In this document: one piece after another, positions 30,454 to 36,376 of the stretch
How the letters are laid out: the number at the start of each line of letters is the position of its first letter
Position numbering within the stretch: position 1 is the first letter of the stretch
NCBI GenBank assembly: GCA_030690545.1
Contig: JAUYGN010000005.1
Coordinates: 1-36,376 of the forward strand
Direction of reading: 5' to 3'
Source: Solirubrobacteraceae bacterium
Lineage (GTDB): Bacteria; Actinomycetota; Thermoleophilia; Solirubrobacterales; Solirubrobacteraceae
DNA length: 36,376 nucleotides
The notes under the pieces: generated by a model
Database searches by the model: none
Seen by the model: the letters and a program-made list of their open reading frames with translations, nothing else
What the model was told of the DNA's origin: nothing
Program-made: the position numbers and the translations under genes

Positions 30454-32772
30454 ATGGGCCGCGCGGCTGCGACGACGATCGGACGTGGCTTCCTGCTGGG
30501 GGTCGCGACGCTGCTCGCGCTGGCCGGCGGGCTCCTGGCGACGGCGCCCGGCGCTGCGGCCCGCGTGACGCTCGTCGCGCCCGGGACGGCCGAGCTGCTG
30601 TTCCTCGGCATCCCGGACAACGACGTCGTCGCGCGCCTCGCGCTGCCCGGACCGGCGCGCGCGGTCGCGGTCAGGCGCGACGGGGCGCGCGGCTTCGTCT
30701 CGGCCGGCCGCGAGGTCGTCGGCGTCGACGTCAACCGGCGCCTGGAGACCGGCCGCAGCGCGCTCGGCCCCGGTCCGGAGATCGCCGACCTCGAGCTGTC
30801 GCCCGGCGGCGACACGCTGTACGCGGTCCGCGGAACCCAGCTGCTCGTGCTCGACGCGCAGACGCTCGCGCAGCGCTCGGCGATCGAGCTGCGCGGCACC
30901 GGCGGCGCGCTCGCGGTGTCGCATCCCGGCACGGTCGCCGCGGTCGCGCTGCGCAGCGGGCACGTCGCGGTCGTCGCGCTGGGCTCCAACCGGCTGCTGC
31001 GCCGCGTCGGGCTGAAGGGCGCGGCGGGCGTCGCGGTCAGCGACAAGGGCGTCGTCTATGCGACCGCCGGTGGTCGCCTGCGCGTGATCGGCGCCGGCCA
31101 GCGCAAGGTCCGCAAGCGGGCGATCGGGCTGCCCGCCGGCGCCGGCGGCGGGCTGACGCTGTCGCCCGGTCGCACGCAGCTCGTCGTCGGCGCGGCGATG
31201 GGCGGGCGAGCGGGCGCGCTCGTCGAGCTGGGCGACGCGTCGGTGCAGCGGCTCGTCGCCGGCCGCGGCCCGGGCAAGGGGGCCTGGTACCCGGACGCCA
31301 GCCGGATCCTGTTCGCCGACGGCGGTGCCGCGAGCGTCTCGCTGATCAGCCCCTTCTCGCGTGCGCGGCTGGCGTCCGCCGGGCTGCCCGGCGCGGCGCC
31401 GAGCGACCTCGTCGTGCAGCCGGGCCTGGCACTGATCACCGGCACCGAGGGCCCCGACACGATCACCGGCACGCGCAGCGACGACCAGATCGAGGGGCTC
31501 GGCGGCGACGACACGCTGCGCGGCGGCCGCGGCCGCGACGTGCTCGACGGCGGGCCCGGCAACGACCGGCTGTCCGGCGGCCCCAGCAGCGACAAGGTCT
31601 TCGGCGGCGACGGCAACGACTTCATGACCGGCGGCACCGGCGACGACGAGCTGCGCGGCGGGCCCGGCGACGACGGCGCCGACGGCGGCACCGGCAACGA
31701 CACGATCTACGGCGACGACGGCAACGACACGCTCGACGGCGGCGACGGCGACGACACGATCTACGGCGGCGAGGGCGACGACGTCATCATCGAGAAGGGC
31801 TTCGGCGACGACAAGCTGCTCGACGGCGGCCCCGGCAACGATCTCATCAAGGGCGGCCGCGGCTCCGACCAGCTGATCCTCGGCGGCGACGGCGACGACC
31901 GGCTCTACGGCGAGACCGGCTCGGAGCGGATCCGCGGCGGCGACGGCGACGACTTCATCGACGGCGGCCGCGCCGGAGATCGTCTGGAGGGCGAGAACGG
32001 CGACGACACGATCCTCGGCGATGCCGGCAACGATCACCTCTACGGCGGCCACGGCGACGACACGCTCGACGGCGGCTCGGGCAACGACAACCTGTTCGGT
32101 CACGAGGGCAACGACGTGCTGATCGGCGGCAACGGCGCCGACACGCTCGACGGCGGGCCGGGCGACGACATCATCCGCGCGGCCGACGACAGCGCCGACA
32201 CGGTCTTCTGCGGCGATGGCCACGACATCGTCTACGTCGAGGAGGACGCCCCCACGCGCGACGCCCTGCACGACTGCGAGACGGTCATCCCGATCCCGGC
32301 GGAGCCCGACAACGACACGACGACGGCGCTGACCATTCGCGGCACCCGCCACGCCGACGTGCTGCGCGGAACGCCGGGCGACGACTCGATCTTCGGCCGC
32401 GGCGGCAACGACCGGATCTACGGCCTGGAGGGCGACGACTACGTCGACGGCGACCAGGGCAACGATCGCCTGCACGGCGGGCCGGGCGACGACGTGATCG
32501 CCGGCCGGCAGGGCGACGACACGATCTGGGGCGGCCCCGGCAACGACCGCATCACCGGCGACCGCGGCCGCGACCGCATCTTCGGCGGCGCGGGCAACGA
32601 CACGATCTTCGGCAACCTCGACCCCGACTTCGTCGACGGCGGCCCCGGCAACGACCGCATCAACGTCGTGCACGGCGGGGTCGACCGCGTCGTCTGCGGT
32701 CCCGGCAGGGACGTCGTCTTCGCCGATCCGGAGGACCGCGTCAGCCGGGACTGCGAGGTCATCCGTCGCTAG
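30454..32772 (+). CDS. Secreted RTX-repeat protein with N-terminal beta-propeller-like domain
   Basis: A 772-aa protein. Signal peptide (about 1-35, hydrophobic core then APGAAA). Residues about 40-325 show repeating short strands (ELSPGGDTLYAV, VAVSDKGVVYATAGGRLRVI, LTLSPGRTQLVVGA) like a YVTN/WD-type propeller. From about 329 to the end are Ca2+-binding RTX nonapeptides (G-G-x-G-x-D-x-Φ-x) in two blocks, each closed by a similar two-Cys segment. In calcium the repeats fold into a parallel beta-roll. Export appears to be through Sec, not type I as in Gram-negative RTX proteins, since a signal peptide is present and no HlyB/D genes lie nearby. The role is unknown, probably adhesion or extracellular matrix. 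Confidence 0.85.
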   Translation: MGRAAATTIGRGFLLGVATLLALAGGLLATAPGAAARVTLVAPGTAELLFLGIPDNDVVARLALPGPARAVAVRRDGARGFVSAGREVVGVDVNRRLETGRSALGPGPEIADLELSPGGDTLYAVRGTQLLVLDAQTLAQRSAIELRGTGGALAVSHPGTVAAVALRSGHVAVVALGSNRLLRRVGLKGAAGVAVSDKGVVYATAGGRLRVIGAGQRKVRKRAIGLPAGAGGGLTLSPGRTQLVVGAAMGGRAGALVELGDASVQRLVAGRGPGKGAWYPDASRILFADGGAASVSLISPFSRARLASAGLPGAAPSDLVVQPGLALITGTEGPDTITGTRSDDQIEGLGGDDTLRGGRGRDVLDGGPGNDRLSGGPSSDKVFGGDGNDFMTGGTGDDELRGGPGDDGADGGTGNDTIYGDDGNDTLDGGDGDDTIYGGEGDDVIIEKGFGDDKLLDGGPGNDLIKGGRGSDQLILGGDGDDRLYGETGSERIRGGDGDDFIDGGRAGDRLEGENGDDTILGDAGNDHLYGGHGDDTLDGGSGNDNLFGHEGNDVLIGGNGADTLDGGPGDDIIRAADDSADTVFCGDGHDIVYVEEDAPTRDALHDCETVIPIPAEPDNDTTTALTIRGTRHADVLRGTPGDDSIFGRGGNDRIYGLEGDDYVDGDQGNDRLHGGPGDDVIAGRQGDDTIWGGPGNDRITGDRGRDRIFGGAGNDTIFGNLDPDFVDGGPGNDRINVVHGGVDRVVCGPGRDVVFADPEDRVSRDCEVIRR
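31438..32286 (+). repeat. RTX repeat block 1 with Cys cap
   Basis: About two dozen degenerate 27-base units (G-G-x-G-x-D-x-Φ-x) inside the RTX gene, ending in a cap with VFCGDGHDIVYVEED then HDCETV. The repeat is at the protein-coding level, so the DNA repetition follows from codon bias. Confidence 0.8.
32335..32760 (+). repeat. RTX repeat block 2 with Cys cap
   Basis: About ten RTX units after a short linker, opening with RGTRHADVLRGTPGDD and ending in a cap with RVVCGPGRDVVFADPEDRV then RDCEVI. It parallels the end of block 1, so the two blocks look like a duplication of a whole roll. Confidence 0.75.
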
Positions 32773-32999
32773 TGACACGAGCTTCCGCCTCACGACACTC
32801 GCGGATCGTCAAGAACCGTCCGCAGCGGGGCGCGCCCCACTGGTTGAAGCTCGGCGTCGGTCCTGTGACACTCCCGGCACGGGGATGGTCAGCCGGTACA
32901 GGTCCGAGTGGGCACGAGCATGCGCCGCCGCCCGCCTGATGCACCGGGAGTTCGAGAGAAGATGAGGGAGCTCGGGCGGATCCCCGCCTACAACATCAG

Positions 33000-34280
33000 A
33001 TGGCAGCCACGGCTTCCAGCGCGTTGGAGCAGATCGCGGGCCGCGAGGCGCAGCTTGCCCGCGCGCTGCACGCGCAGTTTCGCCGGCGACTGACCGCCGA
33101 CGACACGCGCGACGCGGTCGCCGACGCGATTGCGACGGCGCACATGGCGCGTGACGAGCTCGGGGAGCTCGACGTCGATCGCCTCGAGGCGTGGGTGCGC
33201 ACGCGCGCCTACCGCAACGCGATCGATCAGATCCGCGCGATCGACGGCTATGGAGCGCAGCGGCGCAAGGCGAGCGTGAGCGTCGACGACTATGCCGAGA
33301 CGCTGGCCGACGACGACGGTGACGTGCTCGCGGGGCTCGACGACGAGCTCGCCGAACGGCTGACCGACGGCACCGCCGCGCAGAGCGTCGCACTGGCGCT
33401 CGACCGGCTGACGCCCGACGAGCGCCGCCTGCTGCGTCTGCGCCACTACGACGGCCTCGACGTCAAGACGATTGCCGCCCTGCTGGACATCCACCCCAAG
33501 AAGTACGAGCGCCTGCACACCCGCGCGATCGGCAAGCTGCGCACGATCTTCATCGAGACGACGGCCGGCGAGCACTGCGAGCCGGTGCGCGCGCTGATCT
33601 CGCGGTCGCGCCAGGTGTCGCTGACGCCGGCGCTGTCGGCCGAGGTCGCCGCGCACGTCGAGGCGTGCGCGCAGTGCCATGCGTTCGAGAAGCGCAGCCT
33701 GCGGCTGATCGCCGCGCTGCCGCTGCCGGCGCCCGCGCTCGCCGACCGTCTCTGGACGCGCATGCAGGATGTCCTGCCGGGCCTGGGCAGCCACGGCGAC
33801 GCGGTGGCGGCCGGCGCGACGGGAACGGTGGCCGCGGCGGGCGGCGCGGGCGGCGCGGCGTCGACCGGCATCCTGGCCGGCGCCGGCGCCAAGACGCTGG
33901 CCGCGATCTGCGGCGGCGCCGTGACGGCGACCTGCGTCGGCGCGATCGCGGTTCCGGTCGTCAAGAACGCTCGCGACAAGCCCGAGCGGTCGACCACCGA
34001 GACGGTTCCGGGGCCGTCGCGCAACGCGGCGCGCCAGCCGGTCGTCGTGCCGGCAGGGACCGACCGCTCGGGCTCGCGTGCGACGCGCCCTGCGTCGCCG
34101 GCGGCCGGCAGCAAGCCCGCCGCGAAGCCGCGCGCGGCGGGCTCGCAGGTCACCGGCTCGCTGAGTCTCGAGGACTTCGGCACCCCGACCGGCGGTGCGT
34201 CCTCCGCCTCGAGCCCCGCACCGCCGCCTCCGCCGCCACCGCCTCCGTCCAGCACCTTCAGCCAGGAGTTCACGCCATGA
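33000..34280 (+). CDS. ECF-type sigma factor fused to zinc finger, membrane helix and Pro-rich tail
   Basis: A 426-aa protein. Residues about 15-85 look like sigma region 2 (RRRLTADDTRDAVADAIATA, then AWVRTRAYRNAIDQIRA). Residues about 128-185 are region 4 (LDRLTPDERRLLRLRHYDGLDVKTIAALLDI, then YERLHTRAIGKLRTIF). Next is an anti-sigma-like zinc site: Cys193, then H-x3-C-x2-C at His219, Cys223 and Cys226. One membrane helix lies at about 300-321. The outer tail of about 105 residues is Pro/Ser/Arg-rich with a ten-Pro run near the end. I infer a membrane-tethered sigma factor carrying its own regulatory domain. Its TGA overlaps the next ATG. The ATG at 33000 has no clear Shine-Dalgarno sequence. 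Confidence 0.8.
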   Translation: MAATASSALEQIAGREAQLARALHAQFRRRLTADDTRDAVADAIATAHMARDELGELDVDRLEAWVRTRAYRNAIDQIRAIDGYGAQRRKASVSVDDYAETLADDDGDVLAGLDDELAERLTDGTAAQSVALALDRLTPDERRLLRLRHYDGLDVKTIAALLDIHPKKYERLHTRAIGKLRTIFIETTAGEHCEPVRALISRSRQVSLTPALSAEVAAHVEACAQCHAFEKRSLRLIAALPLPAPALADRLWTRMQDVLPGLGSHGDAVAAGATGTVAAAGGAGGAASTGILAGAGAKTLAAICGGAVTATCVGAIAVPVVKNARDKPERSTTETVPGPSRNAARQPVVVPAGTDRSGSRATRPASPAAGSKPAAKPRAAGSQVTGSLSLEDFGTPTGGASSASSPAPPPPPPPPPSSTFSQEFTP

Positions 34281-35914
34281 CCGTGCCGCCATCCGTTCGT
34301 CTCACGATCGTCGCGGCCCTGTTCGGGCTCTGCGCGACGGCGCTGCTCCCCGCCGTCGCGCACGCCGGCGCCTACAAGATGTACTCGTGCGAGCCGCCCG
34401 GCGTGAACATCGCCAGCCCGACCGCGGGTCCATGGCGTCCCTACTCGGAGGGCAATCCCAGCACGCAGGCGGTCAGCACCTGTGGCGCGGCGCCGGGCGG
34501 CGCGATGACCATCAGCTTCAACGGCCACCCGGGCAACTACCCGCTGGAATCGTTCGCAAAGGTCGGCTGGGAGCTTCCGGCGACGGCGCTCAACGCGCAG
34601 ATCGCGATCGTGCGGGTCAAGAGCTGGGTCGTCGCCGATACGCGCAGCCTCGCGTATCCGCCCGGTGACCTGCGCTTCCAGGTCGGCTATCCGGACAACC
34701 TCGGCCCGATGGCGGGCAACAGCGTCGGCGACACCCGCGCGGGCGGATACGCGAGCCCGACGAACGATCCGGCCGCACCGCTTCACCGGCTCGGCCTGAC
34801 CTGCGCCAACGGCGGCGCCGGTGAGCCGTGCAGGCTGCTCTACAGGCCGAACCTCGTCATCTACGGCACGGAGGCCGACCTCGTGGAGTCCGCTCCGCCG
34901 GTCGGAGCGATCGCCGGCGGAACCCTGTCGAGCGCCGGCGCGAAGGCGGGCGCCGCAGTGCTGTCGTACACGGCGGCCGACGGGCAGTCGGGCGTCGAGC
35001 GCGTCGAGGTGCTGCTCGACGACACGGTTGCCGGCGTGCAGGACTTCTCGCGCAACCTCGCGCTGCCGCTTGCCGCGCAGGGCGCCGGCGACTGCACGTA
35101 CACCGGCCTCGCGGCCTGCCCGCCGAGCCGCGGCGGCGACATCGCGGTCGACACGACGAAGGTCGCAGACGGCGTCCGCTCGGTGACGTTGCGCGTGACG
35201 GACGCCGCGGGCAACCGGGCGAACGTCGCGGGCCCGCAGATCAACGTCGTCAACAGCGGCGTCCAGGGCGCTCCGAACGGTACGCCCGCATCGCGGCTGG
35301 CGAAGCTCACGGCGCGCTTCGCTGCCACGACGCAGCGCTCGCGGCGACTGGCCTACACGGCACGACCGCTGATCCGCGGTCGCCTCGTCAACGAGCAGGG
35401 CAAGGCGATTGCCCGTGCGACCGTCGCGGTGCTCGCGCGACCGCGCCGCGCCGGGGCGCGCGACCGGCAGGTCGCCACCGTCCGGACCGCCGCCAACGGC
35501 GCGTTCACGTACCGCCTCGCACGCGGTCCGTCACGGCGCCTGACGTTCGCCTACGACGCCTACGTCGGCGATCGGCGTCCCGCGTCGAGGAGCATCCTCA
35601 ACACGCATGTCCGCGCGCTCGTGTCGGCCTCGGCGACCCCGCGGTCCACGCGCGCCGGGCGCCAGATCACGCTCGGCGGCCGCCTGCGCCTGCTGCCGCG
35701 CGAGGGGGTCCGGATCGAGATCCAGGCCCGCGACGGACGCAACTGGCGCACGATCGGCTCGGTCCGGACCAAGCGCCGCGGCGCGTTCTCGTGGCGCTAC
35801 CGCTTCAGCACCGCGGCAAGGGGTCGCACGTACGCCTTCCGTGCCCGCGTCGTCAGCGAGATCTATCCGTTCGCTGCCGGCAACAGCCGCCCAGTGCGCG
35901 TCAGCGTCCGCTGA
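34277..35914 (+). CDS. Secreted beta-sandwich surface protein, intact paralog
   Basis: A 545-aa protein. Signal peptide (about 1-31, cleavage near AVAHAGA). The N-terminal Cys-containing domain (YKMYSCEPPG...VSTCGAAPGG) resembles a jelly roll. The middle is an Ig-like segment (GQSGVERVEVLLDD...VDTTKVADGVRSVTLRVTDAAGN). The C-terminus has a carboxypeptidase-regulatory-like domain (LIRGRLVNEQGKAIARATV, TAANGAFTYRL) and a last beta domain (LGGRLRLLPREGVRIEIQ...FAAGNSRPVRV). It matches the frameshifted protein at 15710-17241 along most of its length. It is translationally coupled to the sigma factor by ATGA (34277-34280), so it may be that sigma factor's partner or target. The function is unknown. 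Confidence 0.8.
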   Translation: MTVPPSVRLTIVAALFGLCATALLPAVAHAGAYKMYSCEPPGVNIASPTAGPWRPYSEGNPSTQAVSTCGAAPGGAMTISFNGHPGNYPLESFAKVGWELPATALNAQIAIVRVKSWVVADTRSLAYPPGDLRFQVGYPDNLGPMAGNSVGDTRAGGYASPTNDPAAPLHRLGLTCANGGAGEPCRLLYRPNLVIYGTEADLVESAPPVGAIAGGTLSSAGAKAGAAVLSYTAADGQSGVERVEVLLDDTVAGVQDFSRNLALPLAAQGAGDCTYTGLAACPPSRGGDIAVDTTKVADGVRSVTLRVTDAAGNRANVAGPQINVVNSGVQGAPNGTPASRLAKLTARFAATTQRSRRLAYTARPLIRGRLVNEQGKAIARATVAVLARPRRAGARDRQVATVRTAANGAFTYRLARGPSRRLTFAYDAYVGDRRPASRSILNTHVRALVSASATPRSTRAGRQITLGGRLRLLPREGVRIEIQARDGRNWRTIGSVRTKRRGAFSWRYRFSTAARGRTYAFRARVVSEIYPFAAGNSRPVRVSVR

Positions 35915-35967
35915 CCGGCCTCGAAGAAATAGTGAGGGGGGTCTGAGGGGACCACGCCTTCCCTCGC

Positions 35968-36376
35968 ATGAGCGTCTACGAGCAGCGCCGCTCCCCCTTC
36001 GACGACGACCTCCTCAGGCGCGCCGCGCACGAGCCGCACGCGCTCGAGCAGCCGGTGCCGGATGCGCCGAGCACGCCGCCGGGGTGCGCTGCGAGCACGA
36101 GCGGGCGCCGCTCGCGCCCCGGCCTGACCGGGGCGCGGCCGCGCTCCAGCCGCAGAGTTCCCGGCGTGCTGGTGCTCGTCGCCGCGGGCGCGGTCCTCAG
36201 CATCGGCGCGAGCGGGGCGCTGGATCGCTCCGAGCCGATCGAGCCGGTCCTCGGCTTCAGCGCGACCTCGTCGCTCGTCAAGGCCGACCCGCCGCCGAAG
36301 CGCCCGGCGACGTCCGCATCGCGCGAACGATCCACGCGACGCGCGTCGCGGCCGGCCGCGACGCGTCGCGCCGTCC
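35968..36376 (+). CDS. Partial CDS: single-pass membrane protein, runs off the window
   Basis: ATG 35968 opens a frame that is still open at base 36376 (136 codons). The first 65 residues are charged and Pro-rich (MSVYEQRRSPFDDDLLRRAA). A hydrophobic helix follows (about 69-90, PGVLVLVAAGAVLSIGASGA), then an Arg/Ser/Pro-rich extracytoplasmic part. The design resembles an N-in membrane protein with an exported domain beyond the window. I recognise no family. It lies 53 bases downstream of the secreted beta-sandwich gene and may belong to the same surface module. Confidence 0.6.
   Translation, partial: MSVYEQRRSPFDDDLLRRAAHEPHALEQPVPDAPSTPPGCAASTSGRRSRPGLTGARPRSSRRVPGVLVLVAAGAVLSIGASGALDRSEPIEPVLGFSATSSLVKADPPPKRPATSASRERSTRRASRPAATRRAV

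Noticed and set aside
31438-32760. Regularly spaced DNA repeats that could suggest a CRISPR or satellite array
   Set aside because: Units are 27 bases, degenerate, and in frame with a coherent RTX protein.
29593-32793. A 1066-codon open frame on the minus strand across the RTX gene
   Set aside because: It is a shadow of the GGC-GAC-rich RTX repeats; only its last 263 codons (the MOSC protein) are real.
32827-32838. GGGGCGCGCCCC palindrome after the RTX gene as a terminator
   Set aside because: There is no loop and no T-run, and the motif is expected in such GC-rich DNA. The gap 32773-32999 otherwise shows only the third GAACCGTCC copy.
32908-33093. A 61-codon plus-strand frame ahead of the sigma factor
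   Set aside because: It overlaps the sigma gene in another frame, is Arg/Pro-rich and has no support beyond being open.
34217-34250. CCG/CCT-rich run as a regulatory or unstable repeat
   Set aside because: It encodes the ten-proline tail of the sigma-fusion protein in frame; the codons are mixed, so it is not a simple repeat.

Overview
The window is very GC-rich with a strong C/G third-position bias, which leaves many antisense frames open. The gene set (a CsoR copper operon, a WS/DGAT wax-ester or triacylglycerol synthase, a PucR regulator, Sec-exported proteins with RTX repeats, a heme A synthase) and the many start codons lying 6-10 bases after a TANNNT hexamer suggest a high-GC actinobacterium. 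The style fits Thermoleophilia/Solirubrobacterales (Conexibacter- or Solirubrobacter-like). That placement is inference; no rRNA or other marker gene is present.

Layout. 1-4440 is the edge of a polysaccharide or cell-surface glycan island. It holds the tail of a protein with an MRPYT linker, a helical hypothetical protein, a large glycosyltransferase-methyltransferase fusion, a methyltransferase gene broken by several frameshifts, an intact rmlC, and a possible gene remnant. 4472-9733 holds an MFS exporter, heme A synthase, a small membrane protein, a membrane-anchored metallophosphoesterase and a secreted glycosidase-like protein. 9774-11152 holds a STAS protein, an NlpC/P60 lipoprotein and a small hypothetical protein. 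11115-14859 is a copper module: copZ, a His-rich exported protein and copA are chained by ATGA overlaps and face csoR across two operator-like palindromes. 14846-18583 holds a YihY/BrkB membrane protein, a frameshifted secreted protein and a PucR regulator. 18668-23295 holds a fatty-acid desaturase, a zinc alcohol dehydrogenase, an ABC-2 exporter and small hypotheticals.

23309-30384 has a lipid theme. A dead PfkB sugar kinase, whose 39-bp palindromic promoter still survives, is followed by a WS/DGAT plus acyl-reductase operon (reverse strand). Facing away from it are a small helical protein, a helical-repeat protein and two overlapping paralogous alpha/beta hydrolases, closed by a MOSC protein. 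30454-36376 is a surface module: a secreted RTX-repeat protein, an ECF sigma factor fused to a zinc finger and a membrane anchor, a secreted beta-sandwich protein coupled to it by an ATGA overlap and paralogous to the frameshifted gene at 15710-17241, and a membrane protein running off the end.

The most notable points are the membrane-tethered sigma factor coupled to a surface protein, the clustered indels in the methyltransferase gene (genuine decay or sequence error), the relic kinase promoter, and the recurring leaderless promoter layout, which settles many start codons. No rRNA, tRNA, CRISPR array or transposase gene was seen.
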